This document shows, piece after piece, positions 23,697 through 33,916 of a stretch of 64,000 nt of DNA. The stretch is from Roseovarius sp. (GTDB lineage: Bacteria > Pseudomonadota > Alphaproteobacteria > Rhodobacterales > Rhodobacteraceae), in NCBI RefSeq assembly GCF_027019125.1, contig NZ_JALUXE010000030.1, positions 434,001-498,000 on the forward strand. Direction: 5' to 3'. A program made the position numbers and the translations under genes. Positions within the stretch are counted from its first letter, which is position 1. Every line of letters starts with the position of its first letter. The notes beneath the pieces are model-generated. The model did not search any database. It was not told the origin of the DNA and worked only from the letters and a program-made list of their open reading frames with translations.

Positions 23697-25123
23697 GTGA
23701 TACACAGCTTTTGGTGGGGCCGTTCAACCGGGTTGAGGGGGATCTCGAAATCCGGCTGGATGTGGCGGAGGGCCGGGTGCGGGCGGCCTATGTCAATTCG
23801 CCGCTCTTTCGCGGGTTCGAGCGGATGCTCTTGGGCAAGGGGGCGATGGACGCGCTGACCATCACGCCGCGCATTTGCGGGATCTGTTCCATCAGCCAAT
23901 CGGCGGCGGCGGCGCAGGCCCTGGCGCAGGCGGGCGGGATCGTGCCTGCCCCCGAGGGCGAGATGGTGGCGGCGCTCTTGCATGCGGTCGAGAACCAGGC
24001 CGATCACATGACGCATTTCAACCTCTTTTTCATGCCGGATTTCGCACGGGCCACCTATGGCGGGCGGCGCTGGCATGAGCGCGCGGTGGCGCGGTTCACG
24101 GCGATGCAGGGCTCGGCGTTGCATGGCGCCTTGGAGGCGCGGGCGCGGCTTTTGCATATTGTGGGGATGCTGGGCGGCAAGTGGCCGCACACATTGGCCA
24201 TTCAGCCCGGCGGGGTGACGCGCGCGCCGTCGCTGCGCGACAAGCTCAGGATGCAGGCCAGTTTGCGGGCGTTTCGCACCTATCTGGAAGCGGAGATGTT
24301 CGGCGCGCCGCTGGAGGCGTTTGTCGCGCTGGAGAGTGTCGCGGCGCTGGAGGCGTGGGACACGGGCGATGTGGCGCTCTTTCTGGAGATTGCCGCCGAT
24401 CTCGATCTGGCGGCGATGGGGCGGGGGGCCGGGCGGTATCTGTCCTATGGGGCCTATCCGACCGCTGGGGGGCCGGTTTTTGCGCGCGGCATCTGGGCAG
24501 AAGGGGCGCCGGGTGCCTTTGATCCTGCGTTGATCGCCGAGGACCTGAGCCACGCCTGGATGCTGGGAGAGGCGGTGCATCCGCAGGCGGGGGAGACCGT
24601 GCCCGATGAGGCGATGCGCGATCCCGGCTATAGCTGGTGCAAGGCCCCGCGGCTTGGGGGCCTGGGCTATGAGACCGGTGCCCTGGCGCGGCAGGTGGTG
24701 GATGGGCATCCCCTGGCGCGCGCGCTTGCCGGTGAAGGCGGGGTGCGGGCGCGGATCGTGGGGCGCCTTCTGGAGATTGCGCGCACGCAACGGGTGATGG
24801 AGGCGATGCTGGCGGGGATTGACCCCGCGGCGCGTTTCATGGCCGATTGGACCCCGCCGCGCGACGGGGTGGGCGCGGGGCTGGTCGAGGCGGCACGCGG
24901 GGCCTTGGGCCATTGGTGCCGGATCGAGAAGGGGCGCATTGCGTCCTGGCAGATCATCGCGCCGACCACGTGGAATTTCAGCCCGCGCGATGCGGGCGGC
25001 GTGCCGGGGCCGCTCGAGGCGGCGCTGGTCGGGGCCGAGGTGCAGCCGGGGGAGGACACACCGATTGCGGTGCAGCATATCGTGCGCAGTTTCGATCCCT
25101 GCATGGTCTGCACGGTGCATTGA
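23693..25123 (+). CDS. hupV: Regulatory (H2-sensing) [NiFe]-hydrogenase large subunit HupV
   Basis: RICGICSISQS and C-terminal DPCMVCTVH*; overlaps hupU. Confidence 0.95.
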   Translation: MSDTQLLVGPFNRVEGDLEIRLDVAEGRVRAAYVNSPLFRGFERMLLGKGAMDALTITPRICGICSISQSAAAAQALAQAGGIVPAPEGEMVAALLHAVENQADHMTHFNLFFMPDFARATYGGRRWHERAVARFTAMQGSALHGALEARARLLHIVGMLGGKWPHTLAIQPGGVTRAPSLRDKLRMQASLRAFRTYLEAEMFGAPLEAFVALESVAALEAWDTGDVALFLEIAADLDLAAMGRGAGRYLSYGAYPTAGGPVFARGIWAEGAPGAFDPALIAEDLSHAWMLGEAVHPQAGETVPDEAMRDPGYSWCKAPRLGGLGYETGALARQVVDGHPLARALAGEGGVRARIVGRLLEIARTQRVMEAMLAGIDPAARFMADWTPPRDGVGAGLVEAARGALGHWCRIEKGRIASWQIIAPTTWNFSPRDAGGVPGPLEAALVGAEVQPGEDTPIAVQHIVRSFDPCMVCTVH

Positions 25124-25147
25124 CCGGTGCATTGAGCGGGGAAGGTT

Positions 25148-25212
25148 GGGGGCGCTGCCCCCGTCCCGGACGCGGTCCGGGACTCCCCCGAGGTATTTGA
25201 GGCCAGATGAAA
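25148..25212. repeat. Intergenic repeat copy A (GGGGGCGCTGCCCCCG...CTCCCCCGAGGTATTTGAGGCCAGATGAAA)
   Basis: Shares GGGGGCGCTGCCCCCG, CTCCCCCG and terminal AGATGAAA blocks with 39633-39690. Confidence 0.75.
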
Positions 25213-25221
25213 GGCCGGGGT

Positions 25222-27435
25222 ATGGATGAAGGCTGGCGCATCCGGGTGCGGGGGCAGGTGCAGGGGGTGGGATTTCGCCCCTATATCTGGCAATTGGCGC
25301 GCAGCATGGGGTTGCGGGGACGGGTGCTCAACGACCCTGAGGGGGTGTTGATCGAGGCGGCGGGCGACGGTCTGGCGGCCTTCGTGGCGGCGATCCCTGC
25401 GCGTGCGCCGATTCTGGCGCGGGTTGATGCGGTGACGCATGAGGGGGCGGTGTTCGATCTGCCCGAGGAATTCGAGATTGCCGAGAGTCGCGGTGTTGGA
25501 GCCGAGACACGGGTGACACCCGATGCCGCGAGTTGCCCGGACTGCGTGGCGGAGGTGTTCGCGCCGGGGCGCAGGCAGGGCTATGCCTTCACCAATTGCA
25601 CGCATTGCGGGCCGAGATTCACCATCCTGCAGGGGTTGCCCTATGACCGGGCGCGCACCACGATGGCGGCGTTTCCGATGTGTGCCGCCTGCCGGGCCGA
25701 ATATGAGAACCCCGGCGACCGGCGCTTTCATGCGCAGCCTGTGGCCTGTCCTGACTGTGGCCCGCGTATCTGGCTGGAACCGGGGGGCGGCGAGGCCATC
25801 GCGGGGGCGGTGGCGGTGCTGCGGTCAGGGGGGATCGTTGCCGTCAAGGGGCTGGGCGGGTTTCATCTGGCCTGCGACGCGGGCAATGCCGGTGCGGTGG
25901 CGCTCTTGCGCGCGCGCAAGCGGCGGCCTGCGAAACCCTTTGCGCTGATGGGCACGCTGGCGATGATCGGTGCCACCTGTGCGGTGTCCGAGGTCGAGGC
26001 GGCGCTCTTGCGCGATCCGGCGGCGCCGATTGTTCTCTTGCAGAAGGTTGCAGAGCTGTTGCCGGAAGAGGTGGCGCCGGGGCAGGCGGTGCTGGGCTGG
26101 ATGCTGCCCTATACGCCGTTGCATCATCTCTTGATCGCGGAATTTGGTGGGCCTCTGGTGATGACCTCTGGCAATCTGTCGGGCGAGCCGCAGGTGATTG
26201 GCAACGAAGAGGCGCGCGACAAGCTGGGGGCCTTTGCCGATGCCTTCCTGATGCATGACCGCGAGATTGCGCGACGGCTGGATGACAGCGTGGAGCGCGC
26301 CGCGCCGCCGATGGTCTTGCGCCGGGCGCGGGGGCGGGTGCCGGGCACGCTGCCCTTGCCCGAGGGGTTCGAGACCGCGCCGCAGGTGGTGGCCTATGGC
26401 GGGCAGATGAAGGCGGCCATCTGTCTCTTGAAGAACGGTCAGGCGCTTTTGGGGCATCACTTGGGCGAGTTGGACGAAGCGCTGACATGGGAGGCGTTTC
26501 TGGCGGCGGATGCGGATTATGCCGCACTCTTCGATCATGCGCCGGAAGTGGTGGCCTGTGACCCGCATCCCGGCTACCGGGCGACGCAAGCCGCCCACGG
26601 GCGCGGCCTGCCGGTGGTGGAGGTGCAGCATCATCACGCGCATATGGCTGCCTGCATGGCCGAGAATGGCTGGCCGCTGGGCGGCGGGCCGGTGGTGGGG
26701 ATCGTGCTGGACGGGGCGGGGCTTGGCCCCGATGGCACGATCTGGGGCGGCGAGCTGCTCTTGGGCGATTATCTTGGGTTTGAGCGGCGCGGCTGGCTGA
26801 GCCCGGTCGCAATGCCCGGGGGCGACAGGGCAAGCCGCGAGCCCTGGCGCAATGCGCTGGCGCAGCTTGATGCGGCCGGGCTGGAGCATCTGGCCGACGA
26901 GATGTTCGGGGCGCAGCCGCTTGACCTGCTGCGGCAGGCGGTGCGTGCGGGGGTGAACGCGCCGCTGACGTCGTCGGCCGGGCGGCTTTTTGATGCCTTT
27001 GCGGCGGTTTTGGGATTTGCAGGCGCGCAGAGTTTCGAGGGCGAGGCGGCGATGGCGCTCGAGGCGCGCGCGGTCTTGGGCGATGTGGGGGCCTATCCGC
27101 TGGGGGGTGTTGAGGGCGTGATCGAGACCGCCCTGCTGTGGCAGGCCTGGGCGCAGGACCGTGCGGCGGGGGTCTCGCCGGAGGGGATGGCGGCACGGTT
27201 TCATGCCGGGCTGGCGCAGGGCTTTGCCCGCCGCGCGCGGGCGCTGGTGGAGCGGGGCGAGGCGCGTGCCGTGGCGCTGTCGGGGGGGTGTTTCCAGAAT
27301 GCGCGGCTCTTGGGTTTGACGCTGGGGTCGCTGGGGGATCTGCCGGTGCTGATCCATCGCCGAACGCCGGCCAATGATGGCGGTCTGGCACTGGGGCAGG
27401 CGGTGGTTGCGGCGGCGCGGGCGGTAAGCGGCTGA
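25222..27435 (+). CDS. hypF: Carbamoyltransferase HypF (alternative start 25207 lies in the repeat)
   Basis: Acylphosphatase domain VRGQVQGVGFRPYIW, zinc fingers CPDC...CTHCGPRFTI...CAAC...CPDCGPR. Confidence 0.96.
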   Translation: MDEGWRIRVRGQVQGVGFRPYIWQLARSMGLRGRVLNDPEGVLIEAAGDGLAAFVAAIPARAPILARVDAVTHEGAVFDLPEEFEIAESRGVGAETRVTPDAASCPDCVAEVFAPGRRQGYAFTNCTHCGPRFTILQGLPYDRARTTMAAFPMCAACRAEYENPGDRRFHAQPVACPDCGPRIWLEPGGGEAIAGAVAVLRSGGIVAVKGLGGFHLACDAGNAGAVALLRARKRRPAKPFALMGTLAMIGATCAVSEVEAALLRDPAAPIVLLQKVAELLPEEVAPGQAVLGWMLPYTPLHHLLIAEFGGPLVMTSGNLSGEPQVIGNEEARDKLGAFADAFLMHDREIARRLDDSVERAAPPMVLRRARGRVPGTLPLPEGFETAPQVVAYGGQMKAAICLLKNGQALLGHHLGELDEALTWEAFLAADADYAALFDHAPEVVACDPHPGYRATQAAHGRGLPVVEVQHHHAHMAACMAENGWPLGGGPVVGIVLDGAGLGPDGTIWGGELLLGDYLGFERRGWLSPVAMPGGDRASREPWRNALAQLDAAGLEHLADEMFGAQPLDLLRQAVRAGVNAPLTSSAGRLFDAFAAVLGFAGAQSFEGEAAMALEARAVLGDVGAYPLGGVEGVIETALLWQAWAQDRAAGVSPEGMAARFHAGLAQGFARRARALVERGEARAVALSGGCFQNARLLGLTLGSLGDLPVLIHRRTPANDGGLALGQAVVAAARAVSG

Positions 27436-27645
27436 CCGGTTGCGGCGTGGGGGCGGTTAGTGACTGGCCGGTTGAGCGGCGCGAGCTCTGCGTCAGGGGC
27501 AGGTAAGCCCATGATTTCGTTTCAGATTATTATCCCGGTGAGAGAGTCGCCTTTTCTTGGACAGGCGCTTGGCGGCTTGGTCTGATGGCCCGTGAGGGGA
27601 TGTATACGCATGCATCCCAAGGGGGACATCGAGGGAGGACCAGCC

Positions 27646-28740
27646 GTGAGCCAGATCGAAACCTTTTATGATGTGATGCGCAGGCAGGGGATCACCCGGC
27701 GCAGTTTCATGAAATATTGCTCTTTGACCGCCGCAGCCTTGGGGCTGAGCCCGGCCATGGTGCCGCGTATCGCACATGCGATGGAGACCAAGCCGCGCAC
27801 GCCGGTCATTTGGGTGCATGGGCTGGAATGCACCTGCTGTTCGGAAAGTTTCATCCGCTCGGCGCATCCTTTGGCCAAGGATGTCGTGCTGTCGATGATC
27901 AGCCTTGATTACGACGACACGCTCATGGCGGCGGCGGGGCATGCGGCTGAGGCGGCGTTTGAAGAGACCATCGCGAAATACCGGGGCAATTACATCCTGG
28001 CGGTCGAGGGCAATCCGCCGCTCAACGAGGATGGGATGTTCTGCATCACCGGCGGCAAGCCCTTTGTCGAAAAGCTGCGCCATGCGGCCAAGGATGCCAA
28101 GGCGATCATCTCCTGGGGCGCGTGTGCGTCCTATGGCTGTGTGCAGGCGGCCAAGCCCAACCCGACGCAGGCCACGCCCGTGCACAAGGTCATCACCGAC
28201 AAGCCGATCATCAAGGTGCCGGGATGCCCGCCGATTGCCGAGGTGATGACCGGGGTCATCACCTATATGCTCACCTTTGACCGTCTGCCGGAGCTGGACC
28301 GGCAGGGACGGCCGGCGATGTTTTACGGTCAGCGTATTCATGACAAGTGCTATCGTCGGCCGCATTTCGATGCGGGCCAGTTCGTCGAGGCGTGGGATGA
28401 TGAGAACGCGCGCAAGGGCTATTGCCTCTACAAGATGGGGTGCAAGGGGCCGACCACCTATAACGCCTGTTCCACCGTGCGCTGGAATGAGGGCGTGAGC
28501 TTTCCCATTCAGTCGGGTCATGGCTGTATCGGCTGTTCCGAAGACGGGTTCTGGGATCAGGGCAGTTTTTACAACCGGGTGACGGATCTCACGCAGTTCG
28601 GGGTTGAGGCCAATGCCGACAAGGTGGGCATGGCTGCCGCCGGTGTGGCGGGGGCCGCTGTCGCGGTTCATGCTGCCGTCTCGGCGCTGAAAGCCGCGCA
28701 GAAGAAGACCCAGACGCAAACCAGCAAAGAGGAGGCATAA
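27646..28740 (+). CDS. hupS: Uptake [NiFe]-hydrogenase small subunit HupS with Tat signal (GTG start; ORF opens at 27592)
   Basis: Tat motif [26 protein letters not shown]-terminal hydrophobic anchor. Confidence 0.95.
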   Translation: MSQIETFYDVMRRQGITRRSFMKYCSLTAAALGLSPAMVPRIAHAMETKPRTPVIWVHGLECTCCSESFIRSAHPLAKDVVLSMISLDYDDTLMAAAGHAAEAAFEETIAKYRGNYILAVEGNPPLNEDGMFCITGGKPFVEKLRHAAKDAKAIISWGACASYGCVQAAKPNPTQATPVHKVITDKPIIKVPGCPPIAEVMTGVITYMLTFDRLPELDRQGRPAMFYGQRIHDKCYRRPHFDAGQFVEAWDDENARKGYCLYKMGCKGPTTYNACSTVRWNEGVSFPIQSGHGCIGCSEDGFWDQGSFYNRVTDLTQFGVEANADKVGMAAAGVAGAAVAVHAAVSALKAAQKKTQTQTSKEEA

Positions 28741-28743
28741 GCC

Positions 28744-30534
28744 ATGACTGTAACCCCAAACGGCTTTGACCTCGACAATACGGGCCGCCGTATCGTGGTG
28801 GATCCGGTCACGCGGATCGAAGGGCATATGCGCTGCGAAGTGAACGTGGACGAGCAGGGCGTCATTCGCAACGCGGTCTCGACCGGCACCATGTGGCGCG
28901 GGCTGGAAGTGATCCTGAAGGGCCGCGATCCGCGCGACGCCTGGGCCTTTACCGAGCGGATTTGTGGGGTGTGCACCGGCACGCATGCGCTGACATCGGT
29001 GCGCGCGGTTGAGGATGCGCTGGGGATCACGATCCCGGACAATGCCAATTCCATCCGCAATATCATGCAGTTGAACCTGGAAATTCACGATCACGTGGTG
29101 CATTTCTATCATCTGCACGCCCTCGACTGGGTCAATCCGATCAACGCGCTGCGGGCCGATCCCAAGGCGACGAGCGAGTTGCAACAGGCCGTGAGCCCGT
29201 CGCATCCGCTGTCCTCGCCCGGCTATTTCCGCGATGTGCAGAACCGGCTCAAGAAATTCGTCGAGAGCGGGCAGCTTGGCCTTTTCAAGAACGGCTATTG
29301 GGACAATCCCGCCTATCTCTTGCCGCCCGAGGCGGATCTGATGGCGACGACGCATTACCTTGAGGCGCTCGACCTGCAAAAGGAGATCGTCAAGGTTCAC
29401 ACCATCTTTGGTGGCAAGAACCCGCATCCCAACTGGCTGGTGGGGGGCGTGCCGTGCCCGATCAACGTCCATTCCACGGGCGCGGTGGGCGCGATCAACA
29501 TGGAGCGGCTGAACATGGTCAGTTCCATCATCGACATGTGCAACGAGTTCAACCGCAACGTCTATCTGCCCGATGTCATCGCCATTGGCGGGTTCTACAA
29601 GGGCTGGCTGCATGGCGGCGGGCTGTCGGGCAAATCGGTGCTGGCCTATGGGGATTTCCCCGAGAACCCCAATGATTTCTCGCCGTCGAACCTGCATCTG
29701 CCGCGGGGGGCCATCATCAACGGCAACCTCAACGAGGTGCATGAGGTCGATGTGCGCGATCCTGAGCAGATTCAGGAATTCGTCGATCATAGCTGGTATC
29801 GCTATGGCGAGGCGGGCAAGGGGCTGCATCCCTGGGATGGGGAAACGCAGGCCAATTACGAGCTGGGGCCCAATGCCAAGGGCACGCGCACCAATATCCT
29901 CGAGATCGACGAGGCGGCGAAATATAGCTGGATCAAGGCACCGCGCTGGCGCGGGCACGCGATGGAGGTGGGGCCGCTGGCGCGTTATGTCGTGGGCTAT
30001 GCGCAGGGCCATGAGGACATTCGCAACCAGGTGGATGGTCTCTTGCGCGCGCTCGACGCACCGTTCGAGGCGATTTTCTCGACCCTCGGGCGGACGGCCG
30101 CGCGGGCGCTGGAAAGCGAATATTGCGGGCGGCTGCAAAAGCATTTCTTCGACAAGCTGGTGCAGAACATCAAGAACGGCGATGAAAGCACCGCCAATAT
30201 CGCGAAATGGGATCCGAGCACATGGCCCAAGGAGGCCAAGGGCGTGGGCATGACCGAGGCACCGCGCGGTGCGCTGGGCCATTGGATCAAGATCAAGGAT
30301 GGCCGCATCGAGAACTATCAATGCGTGGTGCCGACCACCTGGAACGGCAGTCCGCGCGACACGGCGGGCAATATCGGTGCCTTTGAGGCGTCGTTGATGA
30401 ATACGCCGATGGAACGCCCCGACGAGCCGGTCGAGATCCTGCGCACGCTGCACAGTTTCGATCCGTGCCTCGCCTGTTCGACGCATGTGATGTCGGAAGA
30501 GGGTGCAGAGTTGACCACCGTCAAGGTCCGTTGA
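28744..30534 (+). CDS. hupL: Uptake [NiFe]-hydrogenase large subunit HupL
   Basis: [11 protein letters not shown] and DPCLACSTH followed by a cleavable tail [15 protein letters not shown]. Confidence 0.97.
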   Translation: MTVTPNGFDLDNTGRRIVVDPVTRIEGHMRCEVNVDEQGVIRNAVSTGTMWRGLEVILKGRDPRDAWAFTERICGVCTGTHALTSVRAVEDALGITIPDNANSIRNIMQLNLEIHDHVVHFYHLHALDWVNPINALRADPKATSELQQAVSPSHPLSSPGYFRDVQNRLKKFVESGQLGLFKNGYWDNPAYLLPPEADLMATTHYLEALDLQKEIVKVHTIFGGKNPHPNWLVGGVPCPINVHSTGAVGAINMERLNMVSSIIDMCNEFNRNVYLPDVIAIGGFYKGWLHGGGLSGKSVLAYGDFPENPNDFSPSNLHLPRGAIINGNLNEVHEVDVRDPEQIQEFVDHSWYRYGEAGKGLHPWDGETQANYELGPNAKGTRTNILEIDEAAKYSWIKAPRWRGHAMEVGPLARYVVGYAQGHEDIRNQVDGLLRALDAPFEAIFSTLGRTAARALESEYCGRLQKHFFDKLVQNIKNGDESTANIAKWDPSTWPKEAKGVGMTEAPRGALGHWIKIKDGRIENYQCVVPTTWNGSPRDTAGNIGAFEASLMNTPMERPDEPVEILRTLHSFDPCLACSTHVMSEEGAELTTVKVR

Positions 30535-30553
30535 GCCAAGGGAGGGCAAGGCA

Positions 30554-30745
30554 ATGAAATACGCGATCACGATCTATCTGGCTGGCACGGGGGCAGCACT
30601 TGCGCATGGGGGCCATGATCCGAGCCTGCCGCAATCGGGGCTGTCGCATTGGCTGGCGGCACCTGTGCATGCGCCGGGGCTGATCCTGTTGGTGGCGGTT
30701 CTGGGCGGGCTGGCGGTCTGGCGCGTCGCGCGCCAACGGGATTGA
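30554..30745 (+). CDS. 63-aa small membrane protein between hupL and hupC
   Basis: MKYAITIYLAGTGAALAHGGHDPSLPQSGLSHWLAAPVHAPGLILLVAVLGGLAVWRVARQRD; ggagggcaaggca RBS-like region; signal peptide plus TM. Confidence 0.75.
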   Translation: MKYAITIYLAGTGAALAHGGHDPSLPQSGLSHWLAAPVHAPGLILLVAVLGGLAVWRVARQRD

Positions 30746-30757
30746 GGAGGTCCTGCC

Positions 30758-31495
30758 ATGAGCACGAGCGAGAGCGGGCTGCATGACGTGGACGAGAGCG
30801 ATCTCGCCACGGTCAGCCGACAGACGAGCGTCTATGTCTACGAGGTGCCGGTGCGGCTCTGGCACTGGATCAATGCGCTGGCGATCATGGTCCTCTGCGT
30901 GACGGGCTATTTCATCGGCTCGCCGCCGCCCTCGATGCAGATTGCCGAACCCACGCATCAGTTTGTCTTTGGCTATATCCGGTTCGCGCATTTCGCGGCG
31001 GGGTGGATATTGGCGATCGGCTTTCTCGGGCGGGTGTATTGGGCGATCTTCGGCAATCACCATGCGCGACAATTGTTCTATGTGCCGATCTGGCGCGGCT
31101 CCTGGTGGCGCGAGGTGTTTTTCGAGGTGCGCTGGTATCTGTTTCTGGAACGTGCCCCCAAGAAATACGTGGGCCACAACCCGCTCGCACAACTGGCGAT
31201 GTTCTGTTTCATCACGCTGGGGGTGAGTTTCATGATCGTCACCGGCCTTGCGCTCTATTCCGAGGGGCTGGGCAAGGAGAGCGGGCTTTATGCGCTCTTT
31301 GGCTGGGTATTCACGCTGTTCGGCAACAACCCGCATATCGTGCATACCTATCACCATCTTGGGATGTGGTGGATCGTGATCTTCATGATCATTCATATCT
31401 ACGTCGCCATCCGCGAGGATATCATGAGCCGTCAATCCATCGTTTCGACGATGATTTCGGGCACGCGCACCTTCAAGGATGATCTGCCGGACTGA
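30758..31495 (+). CDS. hupC: Ni/Fe-hydrogenase b-type cytochrome subunit HupC
   Basis: YEVPVRLWHWINALAIMVLCVTGYFIG...HHLGMWWIVIFMIIHIYVAIREDIMSRQS. Confidence 0.95.
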   Translation: MSTSESGLHDVDESDLATVSRQTSVYVYEVPVRLWHWINALAIMVLCVTGYFIGSPPPSMQIAEPTHQFVFGYIRFAHFAAGWILAIGFLGRVYWAIFGNHHARQLFYVPIWRGSWWREVFFEVRWYLFLERAPKKYVGHNPLAQLAMFCFITLGVSFMIVTGLALYSEGLGKESGLYALFGWVFTLFGNNPHIVHTYHHLGMWWIVIFMIIHIYVAIREDIMSRQSIVSTMISGTRTFKDDLPD

Positions 31496-31525
31496 AAAGC
31501 GGATCACCACTGGGGAGAGACTCAG

Positions 31526-31552
31526 AAAAGCGGGCTTTCGGCCCGCTTTTTT
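31526..31552 (+). terminator. Rho-independent terminator after hupC
   Basis: AAAAGCGGGC-tttcg-GCCCGCTTTTTT. Confidence 0.85.
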
Positions 31553-31743
31553 CATTTGGATGATTGGTGTTCGATTTGGTATAAATATGGAAAGTCACTT
31601 TGCATATTGGCGTGATCCTGGATGCTAATCCTCTGTTTTTAATTCACTTTTTATAAAGCCATCGGGAGCGGATTTTGGTGTTCTTTGGCATGCGGTCGCG
31701 GCCATTCTGAGCGCAGGGAAGGCTTTGGCATGGAGGAGGGGTC

Positions 31744-32352
31744 ATGCAACCGAGCGTGCTGATACTGGGCATCGGTAATGTGCTCTGGGCTGATGAGGGG
31801 TTTGGCGTGCGCTGTGTCGAGCGGCTGGCGGCGCGCTGGTCCTTTGGGCCGGAGGTGACGGTGCTGGATGGTGGCACGCAGGGGCTTTACCTCTTGCCGT
31901 TTCTCGAGGCCGCCGACCGGCTGATCGTGTTCGATGCGGTGGACTACGGCCTGCCCCCCGGCACGATGAAGATCGTCGAGGACGAGGCCGTGCCCGCCTT
32001 TATGGGCGCGAAAAAGATGAGCCTGCATCAGACCGGGTTTCAGGACGTGATCGCGACGGCGCAATTGATGGGCTATTGCCCCGAGCACCTGTTGCTGATC
32101 GGCTGTCAGCCCGAGGAGTTGGAGGATTACGGCGGCGGGCTGCGCGATGTCGTGGCCGCGCAGATGGATCCCGCCATCGAGGTGGCGCTGGCGCGGCTGC
32201 GCGACTGGGGTATCGAGATGCGCCCCGGCATGAGCGATGCCACCTATCTTGCTGATCCCTCGATCCGGCAGGACGCCTATGAAGCGGGTCGTCCGAGTGC
32301 CGATGCCGCCTGTCGTGTGGGGGATGCGCGGTTCTTTCCCGGTGAGGGCTGA
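31744..32352 (+). CDS. hupD: Hydrogenase maturation endopeptidase HupD
   Basis: LILGIGNVLWADEGFGVRCVE. Confidence 0.94.
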   Translation: MQPSVLILGIGNVLWADEGFGVRCVERLAARWSFGPEVTVLDGGTQGLYLLPFLEAADRLIVFDAVDYGLPPGTMKIVEDEAVPAFMGAKKMSLHQTGFQDVIATAQLMGYCPEHLLLIGCQPEELEDYGGGLRDVVAAQMDPAIEVALARLRDWGIEMRPGMSDATYLADPSIRQDAYEAGRPSADAACRVGDARFFPGEG

Positions 32353-32355
32353 GCC

Positions 32356-32676
32356 ATGTGTGTGGGCATTCCCATGCAGGTTCTGTCGCTGGACGGGGTC
32401 GCCGCGCGCGCCACGGATGGCGAGGGCGAGGCGCTGATTGATCTGACGCTGACAGGGCCGGTGGCGCCCGGCACATGGGTTCTGACCCATCTGGGGGCCG
32501 CGCGCGAGGTGCTGGACGAGGCCGAGGCGGTCAAGATCGCCGCCGCTGTGCGCGCGCTCAAATCCATCATGGCGGGGGGCGGTATGGGCGATGCCTTTGC
32601 CGATCTCGAGGCACGCGCGCCTGCCCTGCCGTCGCATTTGGAAGCCGCCCGCGTCGCGGGCAAGACAATCGCATGA
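32356..32676 (+). CDS. hupF: HypC/HupF-family hydrogenase chaperone HupF
   Basis: N-terminal MCVGIPMQVLS with C-terminal extension. Confidence 0.92.
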   Translation: MCVGIPMQVLSLDGVAARATDGEGEALIDLTLTGPVAPGTWVLTHLGAAREVLDEAEAVKIAAAVRALKSIMAGGGMGDAFADLEARAPALPSHLEAARVAGKTIA

Positions 32677-32689
32677 AAGAGGGAACGCC

Positions 32690-33070
32690 ATGACGCATCC
32701 GTTGATTGACCGGCTGAGTGCCGAATTGGGCTGGCCCTGTCTGGAGAGCCACGACGATCTGACCGCCTTTACCGCGCGCGAGGGGGTGCATGTGCTCTTT
32801 GTGCCCGGTGATCCCGCGCGCAACCTGGAAAGTGCCGATGTGGCGGTGATCCTGCCCGAATTGCGCATGGCCTTTCAGGGACGGTTCGATTGCGCCGTGG
32901 TGGGCGACACCATCGAGGCAGAGGTGCGCGAGGCGACCCGCGTGCTGAAAACGCCGAGCCTGATTTTCTATCGCGCGGGCGAGGTGATCGGCGCACTGCC
33001 CAAGGTGCGCGATTGGGATGAATACATGGCCCGGATCACGCAGATCCTGACCCGCAGCAACGCCGCCTGA
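32690..33070 (+). CDS. hupG: Hydrogenase accessory protein HupG (HyaE-like)
   Basis: Thioredoxin-like LFVPGDPARNLESADVAVILPEL; position between hupF and hupH. Confidence 0.87.
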   Translation: MTHPLIDRLSAELGWPCLESHDDLTAFTAREGVHVLFVPGDPARNLESADVAVILPELRMAFQGRFDCAVVGDTIEAEVREATRVLKTPSLIFYRAGEVIGALPKVRDWDEYMARITQILTRSNAA

Positions 33071-33082
33071 GGAGGGCATCAC

Positions 33083-33916
33083 ATGGTCAGCAATTTTCAC
33101 CTGCCTCCCACCGGATTTGGCCCCGGATCGCAGCCCTTGGGCGAGGATGGCGCGGCGTTGGAATACATGCCGATGCCGCAGGACATGCGCGCCTATGCCC
33201 CGCATCTGCCCGAGGTCGAGGTGGGTGCGCATCTGACGCCGGCGCTCGATCTTTTGGCCGAGATTGCAGGGGCGGCCGAGCTGTGCGGCCGCATGGGCGG
33301 CCATCGGCGGTTTGACCTGTCGGGGCTGGATGCCGCCAATCGCGCGCTGATTGCCGAGACGATGGGCGCGGGCGAGGTGGCGATCAAGATCCACGACATT
33401 CCGGCGATTGCGGCGCAGGAAAGCGTTTTTGCCGGGGTCTGGGGGCTGAAGGGGGCCGGCGTCGATGCCATCGAGGTCGGGGCGGTGCCCGCGCAGGCGC
33501 TGAGCCGCGCCTTTGCGCCGCGCCGGGCCGGGCGAGAGGTGCCGCGCAGCGCACAGGTGGTGAACGCGCCGCCGCTCTTGGTCGAATTGCGGGACAAGTC
33601 GGCGCATTTCACGCCGGGGGACGAGGCGCATGTGATCAACCTGACGCTGTTGCCCCATACCGAGGCGGATCTGGAGTGGCTGGAGGCGCAGCTTGGCCAG
33701 GGATCGGTCGATATTCTGTCGCGCGGTTATGGCAACTGCCGGATCACCGCGACGGCGCTGGCGCATGTCTGGCGGGTGCGGTTCTACAATTCGATGGATG
33801 TGCTCATTCTCGACACGTTCGAGGTGACGGTCATGCCCGAGGTGGCGCTGGCCGCACCCGAGGATCTGGGAGATAGCGGCGCGCGCATTCTCGAAGTGCT
33901 GGAGGCCATTCGATGA
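33083..33916 (+). CDS. hupH: Hydrogenase expression/formation protein HupH (HyaF-like)
   Basis: C-terminal half SRGYGNCRITATALAHVWRVRFYNSMDVLILDTFEV. Confidence 0.9.
   Translation: MVSNFHLPPTGFGPGSQPLGEDGAALEYMPMPQDMRAYAPHLPEVEVGAHLTPALDLLAEIAGAAELCGRMGGHRRFDLSGLDAANRALIAETMGAGEVAIKIHDIPAIAAQESVFAGVWGLKGAGVDAIEVGAVPAQALSRAFAPRRAGREVPRSAQVVNAPPLLVELRDKSAHFTPGDEAHVINLTLLPHTEADLEWLEAQLGQGSVDILSRGYGNCRITATALAHVWRVRFYNSMDVLILDTFEVTVMPEVALAAPEDLGDSGARILEVLEAIR

Noticed and set aside
27540-27600. Possible sigma-54 (-24/-12) promoter TTGGACAGGCGCTTGG upstream of hupS
   Set aside because: Lacks the -12 GC dinucleotide, and HupR lacks GAFTGA; several mismatches make this unsupported.
27436-27645. HupR TTG-N5-CAA operator in the hupS leader
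   Set aside because: No perfect match found by eye; regulatory control is expected here but the site could not be supported.
27493-30570. 1025-aa ORF on - strand antisense to hupSL
   Set aside because: Shadow of hupS and hupL codons; Arg/His-rich with no domain. Long only because stops are rare at this GC content.
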